Assembly: GCA_030765065.1 (NCBI GenBank)
Contig: CM060979.1
Span: forward strand, 104,582,350-104,646,349
Origin: Deroplatys truncata
Lineage: Eukaryota > Arthropoda > Insecta > Mantodea > Mantidae
DNA length: 64,000 bases
Direction: 5' to 3'
The position numbers were made by a program, and so were the translations under genes. Shown here one piece after another: positions 10,650 to 22,697 of this stretch. A model generated the notes under the pieces. That model was not told the DNA's origin, searched no databases, and saw nothing but the letters and a program-made list of their open reading frames with translations. Position 1 is the stretch's first letter. Each line of letters begins with the position of its first letter.

Positions 10650-12885
10650 AATTTTGTGAGGTTCGTTATAGAAATTGTTGCCCTTTAAGAATTAACAACA
10701 TAGTCCTAGGAGAAGACATTCAGATACATTTAGCCTACAGCAAAAGCAGACTATCTCCTCTCAAAAGAGTAATCTGCCGCGACTAGCGCCTCTAGCAGCG
10801 CAGTCGGGAACACGATTGCTACACTATTTTTGTACAGCTACAGTTGCGACATTCTTATGAAGCACTTCGAACAGAGGATATGGTAACTTTAGGATGAATA
10901 AGAAGTGATCCAAAAAATGGAAGAATCTTTAAGAAATAGGCTCACTGAGATACAGACTCACACAAATTCTGCACAATGGAAGCACTACCCCGGAGAGGAA
11001 ACCTAGCTGACCATTTTTCGAGGGGGCTGTTTGGTAGCTAGATGCATACTTTGGTCATCTGGTGGCATGGGCCATTATAGCTCCTACAATAATCTAGAAC
11101 ATTCATTTCGAGAACACTCCCAGAGGAAAAGAGATGCTCTCAAGATTTGATTACAATTTCCACCGCTGGACTTATTTGTGCCTCTAAATTCAGCTCAGAC
11201 TGGAAACTGATTCATATCATAGCGTGATGCTCCGCTTCTTGCAAAACGCACGCGGGGAGGAAAGGGCCAAAGGAGAATTAACTGCTGCTGATTTCTTTGC
11301 TGCTCGTATGTATTGGATAAGAGTGGTGGAGAGAGTGGTGACCTTTGCGGTCAAACCCGAAGCACTGTAAAAGGACTTATCTCTTCCCAGAGACTCGAGA
11401 ATCGCAGATTCAATCCCTTCCTGGAGGATGGATTTTTCTTAGCAGAGATAAACGCCGTTCACGCTACTCGATGGTCTCCATCCCTTAACAGAATTGCTTG
11501 TCTCTGATATACACATCTAATTGTATTACCTCGAGGTTCGCTTCGTCTTGACTGAACTTCAATCCCTTCCTGGAGGATGGATTTTTCTTAGCAGAGATAA
11601 ACGCCGTTCACGCTACTCGATGGTCTCCATCCCTTAACAGAATTGCTTGTCTCTGATATACAAATCTAATTGTATTACCTCGAGATTCGCTTCGTCTTGA
11701 CTGAACTTCAATCCCTTCCTGGAGGATCGATTTTTCTTAGCAGAGATAAACGCCGTTCACGCTACTCGATGGTCTCCATCCCTTAACAGAATTGCTTGTC
11801 TCTGATATACACATCTAATTGTATTACCTCGAGGTTCGCTTCGTCTTGACTGAACTTTGAACTGAGTTTTGGAACCTGAGAGGTCCCTAAACTATCCGAT
11901 AGGTTTTACAGAGGTGTCCTCCCTGCAAAATTTTTAACAACCCACGAGGGGAGTAGGTACAAGCACGACTGCCAGCCGACAGACTGAAGTCGTCCATTTT
12001 AAGTCATTGGATAGACTTTGCTCGCCCTCTTTATAACCAGGTGGGGAGAGACACGCAAAAGGCATAAATTACCATTTTCACGTATGCCAACACTCAAGAA
12101 TTACATTGTTTACATTATTATAGACAAATTTCTCATTGTACCACAGCGATTCATTGGTCGCCGTGGTCTAACACACACGATCTACTCGGACAACCAAAAC
12201 ACTTCAAGCTGCAAACGTGTAGCTCACTGAAGTTTGGCAGACGTTGTCATCCAACAATACTTACCAGTTCCTCGCCCAAAATGGTATAACCTGGAAGTTT
12301 ATTGCACCTCGAGCTACTTGATAGGGATGCTGGCGAGAGAGAACCTTGGGCACCAAAAAGTGTTGTTTACACAAGGTGCTGGGGCAATCCAGATTTACTG
12401 AGCAACAATTGACCACTGCTCTAGTGTTGAAGTGTTGAAGCCGCCATGAGCTCAAGACCGATCACGTAGGACGAGGATGTGGAAGCACTCACTTCAGCGC
12501 ACTTTCTGATATGCGAAGAACTGTTGACTATTCTAGTTGGTTCGTAGCCCAAACGTTTCGACCTAAGACAAGAGCTAGCAAAGGAACTCCGACTGCGCCT
12601 GAAACTTACAAACTATTTTTGGAAACGCGGGCAGAAGGAACATCTCCTACAACCGAGGAACCTTCACAAAGTACGAAGACCAGGAAAGCTCAAAGGCATA
12701 CGCCGAGAGACGTCGTCCTGATTCAAGAGGATGTATGGAGGAAGGCAGTCATTGAAGGTATACTGGAAGGAAGGGACAACAAAGTATGGACAGTACTTCT
12801 TCGTGCTCTAGAAGGGAGAAAACTCATCCGTCCAGTCCAGCTGGTCGTCAACATAATAATCGACCAGGATGAAGAGAACGTGTAG
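10650..12885 (+). pseudogene. BEL/Pao retrotransposon polyprotein, decayed (RT/RNase H edge to integrase C-terminus)
   Basis: Fragments in several plus frames follow the BEL/Pao Pol order. IQIHLAYSKSRLSPLKRV at about 10,715 matches the post-RT 'YSKSRLAPLK' segment. QWKHYPGEENLADHFSRG at about 10,970 matches the conserved 'NPAD..SRG' region. Next comes a NPFLEDGFFLAE segment (11.41 kb, triplicated), then integrase-like 'IYSDNQN' and 'AQNGITWKFIAPRAT' (12.12-12.31 kb). The last 124 codons (12,511-12,885) stay open and carry DVVLIQEDVWRKAVIEG and RPVQLV, the integrase C-terminal end. Stops and frameshifts occur throughout, the reverse transcriptase core and gag are missing, and no LTR was found on either side. 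It is inactive. Confidence 0.85.
11411..11857 (+). repeat. 149-bp tandem triplication inside the BEL/Pao remnant
   Basis: Three near-identical 149-bp units start at 11,411, 11,560 and 11,709, each beginning CAATCCCTTCCTGGAGGAT and ending CTTGACTGAACTT. They differ at only a few positions, so the triplication is recent compared with the decay of the surrounding reading frame. It multiplies the segment just upstream of the integrase zinc-binding region. Confidence 0.93.
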
Positions 12886-14224
12886 GATCCAATTACTATC
12901 CTCTCTTCCACTGCGCATATGCCGTGACCACTCCAGCAACCCTGAATGTATTGCTCGTAAATGATACATGCATTGTTTCGCTTTGTATGTGATATATGTA
13001 TACATGTATAAGGTGGCCCAAATAAGCCGTTCTTTGCAGTTTTATGTTTCCCGCATACATAACAGCAAAAGAAGTTGCCGCGTCTCTGATTATCAAAAGG
13101 GTAGCGAGGTAAGAGGCGAAAGGTCACTCTCTTCATGTGTTTACTTCGTAGTTTCGTATTGATAAGTGTCTGGTGGTTGCCTGCTTGCAGTTCAAACCAG
13201 GTCATTCAGGCAAACAGGTAACAGAAAACATGTTCATTAACAAAAAATACATGGATATGTAATGATCTATGTGAAGACGTACCGAAATACGGCTGAGGCT
13301 CGAGAACTTTTCTGAACGTTTTCAGACATGATGTCTGCCCTCTAAGGGAGTTGTTCGGCACACAGAGATGCAAGTAAGAACTGATGATCATTCCAGGCAT
13401 TATTATTTTCTTAATCGTCAATTTTTATCATCGTAATTTGGGCAAAGAAGGGCTGCAGGTGATATGGGACGTCAAGGAGTTAAACACAACGGATTTTGAA
13501 GGAATAGCATCCCTATAAACTGACTTAGGCCAACAGCTTTATGGAAATGATTACCAGAATGGTGTATCTTTTTGCAGAAATCTCTTAAATAAAATAATCG
13601 AAAATTCGGATTTCACAGGCAGGTTTTCATGGGGAGATGAATGTTATTTCGTTAATGGCTCCAATGCAAACAAACACAATTTCATTATTGGGCTCCTGAG
13701 GGCTCCTGAGAATCCTCACCTGTTATGACTACGTCACACGCAGGTTTATTGGGTGTTAACGTGTGGTACGGCATTCGGGGAGACATCACTGTGCCAGTTT
13801 GTTTGGCCCCTAGGCATATTGGATAGCTTTATTTGTAACTCCTACACAATGGGCTGAATATTGAGAACCTTCTAGAACACGTCCCACTTTAGTTAGCTCT
13901 AAATCACTGGTTTCCGTACAATGTTATTCCATTGCATTATTTTAGAAGAGTTGAAGAAAACCTAACAACGTGTAGCGTAGACGTGGTTGCAATCGGCGGC
14001 CAGCGAGATCGTCCCCTGATTTTTTTTTCTTTTCTTGTGGAGGTGTATCAACGGCAGGGTTTGCGAAACAGAACCATGAAAATCCACAAATTTTAAAAGA
14101 AAGGATAAGTCATGTCTGTGCTTCAATATCAGTACAAATGTTAAGTACCCCTCCATACTGATGCTGAGAAGCGCTTACATCAATGCATCCACCAAGGTTG
14201 ACGTGTATTTGAACGTAATACTGA
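12886..14224. other. unassigned DNA
   Basis: The overlapping short open frames at 12.7-13.4 kb on both strands lack any recognisable domain. No LTR could be identified after the BEL/Pao end. Confidence 0.4.
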
Positions 14225-14415
14225 ATTTTTTTTATGGGCGAAATGATTGTTAAAAACCCGACAAAACTATACAGGCACACTCACATTCAGACACCAGATA
14301 ATCGGCATACATGAAGTGTTCTTGATTAAAGAAAACTTTCTCGCGCCCAGCCGGGAATCGAATCCGGAACCCCTCACACCAGGCTGGTAGTCTACCGACT
14401 GACCTACGGGACCTG
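14225..14415 (-). repeat. tRNA-headed SINE
   Basis: The minus strand has an A box TAGGTCAGTCGG and a B box GGATTCGATTCCC (about 14,352-14,364) in a tRNA-like head. A short body ends at a T-run (A tail on the minus strand) near 14,227. No clear target-site duplication was found. Confidence 0.6.
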
Positions 14416-14699
14416 TCATAGCAGCTATTGTTTGTTTTTAACCATTGCAATTTAATTTAGTAAGGTCTCCTCCCTGTGGTATAGAGTCCCCTTTATAGTT
14501 CTGCTTAAGCAAACCTTTTGGCATTCGCGCTATCCGGGTAAACTAACTTCAACGAAGAACGGCGTATGGGCTACTAGTATATATATATATATATACACCT
14601 TGTGTCCTTGTGTGTTGCAGATAGTGTGATTTAAGCAACGTGGAAGCACAATGGTCCGGTATTCATTCTGAAATAAGCCGAGTTGGCATTTCGTATGGC

Positions 14700-15625
14700 C
14701 AGTAGGTGGAAACAATCGAGAGGCAACACGGATGTACTGAGCCACGTATCCTGAAGGCAGTAACACCCACACCGCCAACATTTGGAGCCATTTTTTGGCA
14801 TTTGCGTGAGCATGGGTCCTTTGAAACAGACGAACGTAGAGGGCGTCCGCGGCTGTGCGTACACCAGATGTGGAGGAACATGTTCTCCATGATACTGAGG
14901 ACAACCTGGTACAAGCTCCAGGCAATTGACCCGCTAACGTGGTGTAAACCAAAGGACGGTTATCTGTATCGTACATGACAACCGCTATTATCCAAAGTGT
15001 GCAGGGATTATCACCGGCGGATTTTCCTCCACGGGAAGGATTCTGTCGCTAGTTTGTGCACCGATGAATGACCTTTGGTAGAGATGGCATCATTAACCTG
15101 CATAATTGACATGTTTTATGCAAATTAACGGAATGATTGAAGCGTCTCATCAGCATCAATGTTTGGACAGGGATTATTGGCGACCGCCTACTTGGAGCAG
15201 TTCTTCTTTCACAACGCCTAAACGGAGAAACGTATGGAGGCTCCATTTCTGGAGAATGTGTCTTTGGCAATACGACAGGCAATGTGGCTGCAGCACGATG
15301 GAGCGCCAGCCCACTTCCGCATTAATGTTTGCCGACAACTTAACATCTTCCCCAGACGTTGGATAGGACGCGAGAGCTCTGTTATATGACCTGCTCGATC
15401 ACCTGACTTAAATCCTTGGATTTATATTTGTTGGGGCATCTGAAAGGCATTGTGTACGGTGAGGCTGTTCCTGAGTTCAAGCCCTTAAGAGTGTGTCCAA
15501 GTAGCCTGTGACAATATTCTGACACAGCCCGGAACATTTAAAAAAATGAGGCAATCCATGATGCGATTTGCATTGCATCCCATGGAGGCCAATTTAAACA
15601 ACTGTTGTAACCTGGATGGGATTCA
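14700..15625 (+). pseudogene. DDE transposase of the DUF4817/Tc1-like type, decayed
   Basis: The N-terminal helix-turn-helix region reads TFGAIFWHLREHGSFETDER, then GRPR and VRTPDVEEHVL. After a shortened middle comes INVWTGIIGDRLLGAV, then RQAMWLQHDGAPAHFRINV, RRWIGRE and PARSPDLNPW, and a C-terminal segment ending MRFALHPMEANL. This order matches insect transposases annotated with DUF4817 and a Tc1-type DDE endonuclease. The second catalytic Asp (QHDGAPAH) and the RSPD motif survive. Stops, frameshifts and deletions break the frame repeatedly, so it is dead. TA-rich tracts lie near 14.58 kb and 15.79 kb. Confidence 0.82.
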
Positions 15626-15795
15626 GGCCATGGACTAAGTGCCAGGACTCTTCTTTTAATGTCGTTCTTCAGTGTCATTTACCGTGGAAACTATGCCTTT
15701 CCGGACAGAAGGTGATATGAGCTTTTGTGCGCAATTTGCAGTCAGAAATCACACCCTGATGTTTGTCAGTGGACTTCAAACTCCACCTATATATA

Positions 15796-17003
15796 CAGGG
15801 TGGACAATTTAAGTTGACACTATACAATATCTCCAAAACTAAGCGTTGTAGAAAGAAATATCTTCATAATATGGGGGAAAGTATTTGCCATTAGTCATTG
15901 TTTGGAGGACGTTATGATGGTAATTTTAGGGTCACTTTAATTTTTACTTCCTCTACTACGTATAGTAAGTAGGGGAAGTATTGCATTCCACCCAAAAATT
16001 CGATACCGAGATTTCACCGGAAATACATGTTTTGAGACCTCCTGAATCCAAAAAAAGCATTTTTGGAAACATGTCCGTGTGTGTGTCTGTGTGTGTGTGT
16101 CTGTGTGTGTGTCTGTGTGTGTGTGTGTGTGTGTGTCTGTGAACAGCATAACTCAAAAACAAACAGTCGGATAAGCACCAAACTTGGTATTTAGGTTCAG
16201 TATCTTCCAGAGATGCGACACGAAGGTTTTCAAGAAAATCCCCCCACCCCAGACTACCCTTTACACGGAAGATTTTTCGAACATTTTAATTTTCTCAAAA
16301 ATGGCTCTAACGATTTTGATGAAAATATCATATGTTTAAGATAATGTCATGAGACATGAAATGTATATCTCGAATTTTCTGGGAATGTCTCCAAAAGTAT
16401 TCTTCATTGTGAACGACTTTTGCATAACTGGTAAACCATAAGAGATAGACAAAATTTTACTACACAAAAAATGTAGATCGCGTTAAAATACACAACTTAT
16501 GTCATATACATTTCTTTTGTTGAGTGAACCGTTTTCGAGATATTGCTTGTTATTTCCTTAAATTTTACAATACTTATACTTTTTCTCAAATTCGTTATTC
16601 ATTTTTTTTATGTCCTGGACATGCAAAGAGAATGGAATGCGCCACATAGCAACCAGCGTTAAAATATTTGACTATCGCTTAAAAGCTACCATATATTACC
16701 AATAAGATTGACATCTCGATATCTCGATTAACATGAAGCATATGGAGAATAAGCGTTTGTAAAATTAGATTGTACAGGAGTAGAGAAAGTCATGTGAGTG
16801 TAACACATCAGACTTTTTTAAATGGGAACCTACAATGGGCTCAATTTCAATTGACCCTAAATGACTATCACATTATCCTCCAAATAAAACACGAGTAATG
16901 ACATTTACTTTTCCCCATAATAATCAAGTAACTTTTATTCAAGACATTTCTTTCTACAACGCTTAGTTTTGGAGATATTGTACAGTCTCAACTTAAATGA
17001 TAC

Positions 17004-17009
<6 letters not shown>
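15796..17009. mobile_element. fold-back TIR element with ~150-bp arms and nested RepA
   Basis: The left arm begins CAGGGTGGACAATTTAAG (15,796). The right arm ends with the inverse of TAGGGTGTATCATTTAAG (17,009). Both arms carry the same internal words in inverse order, such as ACAATATCTCCAAAACTAAG, so the inverted repeats extend about 145-160 bp. TA-rich tracts flank both ends, consistent with a TA target. The arms have no coding sequence. The space between them is almost entirely a RepA copy. Confidence 0.87.
15941..16812 (-). repeat. RepA copy, near full length
   Basis: Reverse orientation, nested between the two arms of the fold-back element. It begins TTTTTACTTCCTCTACTACG and ends with the inverse of TCTGATGTGTTACACTC. 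The GT/GTCTGT core lies at about 16,076-16,140. Flanks ACTTTAA (left) and ACTTTTTTAA (right) could be a degraded target-site duplication. Confidence 0.88.
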
Positions 17010-17047
<38 letters not shown>

Positions 17048-18694
17048 TATTTATTTCCATTCACGAGGACAGGTATTCTTCTTCCCTTTAACTTACCTGA
17101 AGTCCAACTGGTTCACCTGGACACAATTCTGCAAATAATGTTGTGATGGCCCATATAGACAAAGCCTGAACAAGAAGAACACTTCTCTAAAAACCTTTGC
17201 CACTTCTTTTCATTTCGATCGTTCTTATTTTGATTCGGAGTCCATTTTTTTTCTTCTTGATGATTTAGGCCAATTTGATTCAAAAGAACTTGTTTTATGC
17301 AAAACTAATCTAGAGCGCTTGAATCATCAGATGTCGTTGGCTGATTATCGTCACACAAATAATATTTCTCTGAATTATTGCAATTAAAAATATTAGAAAT
17401 ACATCTCCAGGAGGTGACTTTTATTACCTTCATAGCAATATATTGTGGTACTTACAGTTGATTTGAACGTATACTATAAAAACCTGAGAACAATTAAATC
17501 GAGTAAAATCGCACTGCAATGCACTAGGTAAAAACTACATACTAAAAGCAATGGCACCCAGCTAATAAAGATAAGATCATCCTGAACCACTAGTTGCTAC
17601 AGTCTGAGAAGGCATAGGTAAGCTTAAATAGGACGCGTGCGCATTTTCAAACTTATGCAAAAATAAAAATTCCTTCTGGCAAAATTTCACCCAGAAGAGC
17701 CTTTAAAGGTTAAATACACAACAATTATAAAATACCAAAAGGAAATTTCTTATCGATCCCTTCATTTATTTTTTGTGATAAAGTTTTAAGTTTTAAATGG
17801 CCAATGAAAAAGTGCATTTGCGTTTTAGATCCAGAAGAACATATCAGGTATGAGATATGATGATCCCAAAGGCCAAAGATATATGTTATTTTGCTTTTTA
17901 TAACAATGGAAAACCCAAATTAAAATCTTAAAGCAGGCAACGCAACCCAACCAAGATCTGAATTCGAAATCTTCGGATTACTACTAAGAAACGCTAGGTG
18001 CTGCTACTGGTGTAATTATTTACTATCAAAACAGGTAAATTTGAATACCCACAAGCACACCTTTTCGTGTTGGAGTTAGAGTTCGTGAAATGCTTATGGG
18101 GCTCCGAGCACTATTGTCATAACATTCAAGCAATAACAGTTCTCATAGGAACGTAAAGACATATAGCAGAGCGTTTCAAAAGGGCAGTTCCAACAGTACT
18201 CTACTTTTAGTGTCCATTAAATCTTGGATGTTCTTTATTCATTGAGGCAATAAGCAGTAACTCGTTTTATTATCCAATACTGCGGTTCAGCTGCCAAAAT
18301 GTCTGTTAATGAATGCTGCTTATTCATAAAACGTATATTTTAGTCTTAGCGCCGTTATAATATGAAACTCGTTTTTTGTTATCCGGATGAAACAGTCATG
18401 GCAACCACATATGCAACAATTTTTTGGTTTTTGGAAAGTAGCGCTGTATTTGAAAAATTCACGCCGTAACCAGGACTGGAATTAGGAATTGTTGACTTTC
18501 CGCATGTCAATGCTCAATCCTCGAAAATATACCCATGTCTAATCACCCATGAATGTAGTATTTCAAAATAACACATATATAAGGTACACATTAATAACAT
18601 ATTTATAGCAATATATGATATTTATAGAAATGCAGCCAAACAACAAAGCAATACATTTATTTGCTACTAAGACGTTAAATACTACTGTTAGACA
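17010..18694. other. unassigned AT-rich DNA after an (AT)n tract
   Basis: An (AT)n run at 17,010-17,044 is followed by 1.65 kb with no gene, RNA or repeat I recognise. Confidence 0.4.
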
Positions 18695-19566
18695 TTTTTA
18701 GTTTCTCTACCACGTATATAGTAAGTAGAGAAGGTATTGCACTGCCCCAAAAATTCGATATAGAGATTTCAGAAATACATGTTTTGAAACCTCATGAATC
18801 CAGAAAAAGTATTTTTAAAAAAGGTTCGTGTGTGTTTGTGTATGTGTGTATGTCTGTGAGCAGCATAGCTTAAAAACAAAAAGTCAAATAAATACCAAAC
18901 TTTTTATTTAGGTTCAGTACCTTCCAAAGATGGGACACAAAGATTTTCAAGAAAGTCTCCCCACCCAAACTGCCCTTTACATGAAAACAATTTTCCTAAA
19001 CTTTTGATTTTCTAAAAAACGGCTCTAATGATTTTTATTAAACTACCATACATTAAAGATGTTTAAATGACAAATAAAATGTATACGTTGAATTTTATGA
19101 GAATAGCCTTGTAGTCTCTTCATTTGGAAGGAATTTTATATAATTTTGTATAACATGTAAGCGATAGACGAAAGCTTACTTAACAAAAACATATAGATCT
19201 CTTCAAAACATTGAATGCATTCAAATAATTTTTGTGGCACAAGCCATTACCGAGATATCCGCTATTAATTACACGAATTGTTCAATACTTTGCCATTGTT
19301 TTCAAGTCCTGTCGATTTTCAGTTGTTTCTCGCGATTGCATGGAAAAAGTATGGAATTTTAAGTCCAATATACAGCGCCCAGTTCTTAAACATTTGGCTA
19401 TCGCTATTTCCTTTGTATCTATAACAAAATGTGATGTAGATATTTGTACAAAGGTTTATCTCGATTATGATGAAATAGAAAAATAAGCTTTCGTAAGAAT
19501 AGTTTGCACACCCACGAATAAACGATAGAGGGTAGAGAAAGTCATGAGAATGTAACATATCAATTT
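18695..19566 (-). repeat. RepA copy, near full length, diverged
   Basis: Reverse orientation. It begins TTTTTAGTTTCTCTACC and ends with 'gtagagaaagtcatgagaatgtaacatatca'. The GT core lies near 18,828-18,860. An open frame over its distal third (19,232-19,486) is not considered a gene. Confidence 0.83.
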
Positions 19567-19691
19567 TTTCACCAAAAATCATGCTTAAGGGAAAGCATTA
19601 TAAAGAAAGATGTAAAGCGCACACCCGCGTTTTGCTTTATCCCTAATCATTTCATCGGTACCCCTTGTATCATATTGTACTATTAATATTA

Positions 19692-20530
19692 CGAGGCCTG
19701 ATCAATAAAGACTGAGATTGATTTTTTCCTGTAGCTTTCTTGAGAGTTTCCTGTCTCTACCATGAATATTTGAAAAGAGCGGGGTTTCATGTATAATGTC
19801 CATAGGCGGCAGCACTCTCGTATCGGTAGGTTGGTAGTAATGCTGTATATTGTTGACCCTAGTTGAATTTCGTATATCACAAAATGAAGGCGACACAAGA
19901 GGAGCAATAAAATTTTGTTTTCGTTTAAATCATACAGTGTCTGAAACTTTGGAAAAGCTGAAGCAAGCATACGGTGAAGATGCACTACCTCGTGCAACAG
20001 TGTTTAGGTGGTTCAAAGACTTCAAAGTAGAGCGAGTCCTCGGTGCTAAGCAAGGTGGGCCTGGTGCTTCGGCTTCTGCTATGACTGAAGTCAACATCAA
20101 CACAGTTGCTGTGATTGTTGTTCCCACTCACAGCACTGTTACAGCAGCGTACTACACGTCAGTATTGGCTACACCGAGGAAGCACATTGCAAGGAAACAT
20201 CCAGAACGTATCACAACAACGTGCGGCCTCGCGTTGCAAATCAAGTCCAGGAAATTTTGGCTAAATTCAACATTACCTGTGTGCCGCATCTGCCTTATAG
20301 CCCCAATCTTGTCCCCTGTGATTTCTTTTTATTCCCATCACTAAAGGCAAAGCTGCGGGGCATTCGATTTGAGAGCACTGAAGCAGTGCTGAAGAAAAGT
20401 TCGAGGACTGGCAGAGACGCTATAAAAGGTGCATTCAAGTAGGAGAGGACTACTTTGAAAAAGACGATGTCAACATTGAAATGGAGTAATAAATATCTGT
20501 GAAGTCTCAGGCTTTATTGATCAGCCCTCG
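19692..20530 (+). mobile_element. mariner element, internally deleted, TA-flanked
   Basis: Terminal inverted repeats CGAGGCCTGATCAATAAAG and CTTTATTGATCAGCCCTCG are flanked by TA on both sides (19,690-19,691 and 20,531-20,532). At 839 bp it is well short of a typical ~1.3 kb mariner. The N-terminal part reads NHTVSETLEKLKQAYGEDA and ATVFRWFKDFK. The C-terminal part reads VRPRVANQVQEILAKFN and YSPNLVPCDFFLFPSLK. The catalytic-core middle is missing. The usual DNAR and YSPD positions carry Asn, so two acidic residues of the DDD triad appear lost. It is non-autonomous and non-functional. Confidence 0.93.
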
Positions 20531-20601
20531 TAAAAGCGGCTCTTGTACCCATTTTATCTTTAGCACAACAAATGTTTGCCTAGAAATTATTTCAAATTAC
20601 G

Positions 20602-20638
<37 letters not shown>

Positions 20639-21364
20639 TTTATTAGTATTACGAGTGCAGGTATAGGTACCATATGATGCATCCACATCCTGCGTCACTC
20701 GCTCATAGGGTCTAGTTTTTGAGACCCTGATCGTGTTTCTGGTAAAGCTGGCAAAGGAGATGACATGCAGCAACTGAATAAAAAACCTCGTTGATTTTTT
20801 TTTGTTTGCAGCCGAAGAGGAAATTTTTTTATTACTTCATTTAAGCGCTATATTTATCCTGCAAAAAGTGAAACTTGCAATGGATAGCATTTTTTAGGGG
20901 CTATACAATTTTTTTCTCAAGTTTTCCTCTATTTATTTTATGTTTATAAAGATGTAGAAGGGTTTATGTAGGTCATCCCCCTCAGTTTGTAACATAGACC
21001 ACTTTCTTTTAATATTGGGATTTCGGTACAACAGCATTAATTAGTGACCTCAAAACGTGAGCATTGATGGAGTTGGTTACATACAAGATATGGAAAAAAT
21101 TTATTGAACTGTTTATATTACAAGTCGGTGTTTATTTGCCATGAGCTTATGCTGGAGCGAAATTAATGCCAGAACTGCTCATTTTAGTAGATCCATAGCG
21201 ACTATAGTGGATTTTAACGTGGTAATTGTAGGGAATACCTACCACATAATTAATATGCATAAAGATTATGATCAATAATATGTAAATAAACGATAGGAGA
21301 GTAATAGCAGAAAAAATATATTAAAAGGGGAATAGATGCACATATATATGCCGGTTTTCCGGTT
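20531..21364. other. unassigned DNA with a (TTA)n microsatellite
   Basis: (TTA)n at about 20,605-20,640. Otherwise nothing recognised. Confidence 0.45.
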
Positions 21365-22340
21365 TTACAATGTACAAACATTTTTCTGACACCGAAGACT
21401 ACAATTTTTTACGTCATCTATCACTTTTCTCCATTCTTGCCTGTTGAACCATAAACCTTTCTGAATTTCCCAATCCATCATTGCCCCTCTATTTCCTTGA
21501 ATCCATGTGCTTTGCGGTCTTCCTTTTCTCCTCCTTCCTGGTGGCTTCCACTCCATTATTATTTTGGGTAATCTTTCATTTTCCATTCTTTTAGCGTGCC
21601 CATATCATTCCAATTGTTTTTGATGAATAAAATATAAATCTGAATTTTGAAACCTTCCTATGTTCTTTTATAATCTCATTAATAAATTTTCTCTTTTAGA
21701 TATCCTAGTAGATCTCCACCATACATTTCTGTTGCCAATCATTTTCTTTTTAACTGATACTTCAGAGTCCACGTCGGAGCCATAGGTTATAATAATTCTA
21801 ACTACTGTCTTAAAATTGTTGTTTCAGCTTCTTTTGAGACCTGTTTATCCTATAATATACCATTCAAAGTAGATATAACATACTTTCCTGGGTTTATCTT
21901 TGTTCTTATTTCCTTTTCTTGTTTCCCATCTTAGTAATCTTTACTCCCAGGTATTTATATTCCCCTGTGTGTTTAATTATCACCAATTCGTTTTCCAGTA
22001 TCCAATCTTGATGAACAACTACAATGACCATATATTTGGATTTATCCATATTTACTTTAGGCCCCATTTGTTGTATTCTTGAATCAATTTCCTTATAAGA
22101 TATTCTACGTCTTCATATTCTTGGGCCAAAATTAATTGTTCATCCACAAATTGCCCGGTGTATATTACTGAGTCATTCAACTATTGGAATTCCCATATTT
22201 TTACACCTATTTTTCCAACCTTCTATAGCCTTTTCTGTATGAATTTTATATAATGTAGGAGATACACAGCTTCCCTATCGTAATCCTTTATTAATATGAA
22301 ATCCGCCTGACAGATGTCTTCCCATTTTCATTTTACATAT
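21365..22340 (-). pseudogene. LINE reverse transcriptase, 3' part, decayed
   Basis: Read on the minus strand from 22.34 kb down, the frames carry HINKGLRQGSCVSPTLYKIH (RT motif before the catalytic box), a degenerate 'FVDEQLILAQEYEDVE' at the FADD box, then KWGLKVNMDKSKYMVI. The terminal segment (21,365-21,586) stays open with WKPPGRRRKGRPQSTW and a tryptophan-rich end typical of insect endonuclease-type LINEs. Frames shift several times and the catalytic YADD/FADD is altered, so it is inactive. Confidence 0.85.
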
Positions 22341-22532
22341 GCATTTTTGTAAAAACTTTTAATTGCTCTTATCAAAATAGGTTTAATTTCCGTTATATGC
22401 AAATACTAGAAATATTGTAATTAGCATGTAGGCAATATAAAATATTATAATCTTATGTATGTAAGAAGGAATATTTGTAAAAAGACATAGTACAGGAAAG
22501 CGTGCTGGTCAGTTGAACTAATTAGTGAATTG
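22341..22532. other. flank of the LTR complex
   Basis: Unassigned AT-rich sequence ending in ATTG (22,529-22,532), the left target-site duplication of the LTR complex. Confidence 0.5.
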
Positions 22533-22697
22533 TGTTACGGTATTTTTGTTGTATTTATTATTTAACATTATTGTATATGTTTGTATTTGTTAGCCCCACG
22601 TTGGGCGCCAATTTGAAGTAACATTATTAATGTTATTTATTTATTTAACGTTATTGTATATGTTTGTATTTGTTAGCCCCTCGTTTGGGAGCCAATT
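22533..22697 (-). repeat. duplicated primer-site/leader segment plus LTR end stub
   Basis: Two tandem ~83-bp copies each contain a primer-binding-site-like sequence and a leader reading (inverse) 'attgtatatgtttgtatttgtta'. The copy at 22,593-22,610 is a perfect 18-nt match to the 3' end of tRNA-Lys. The copy at 22,676-22,694 has changes. Beyond them TGTTACGGTATT (22,533) repeats the LTR terminus. The leader differs from the one beside the 5' LTR, so this piece probably derives from another subfamily member. Confidence 0.8.

Noticed and set aside
12723-13205. 160-codon minus-strand open frame
   Set aside because: Its distal part is antisense to the BEL/Pao integrase end and the rest has no domain; overlapping frames on both strands indicate chance.
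17010-17044. (AT)n tract as a possible origin or regulatory element
   Set aside because: Simple dinucleotide run adjoining a TA-targeting element; similar runs at 14.58 and 63.03 kb.
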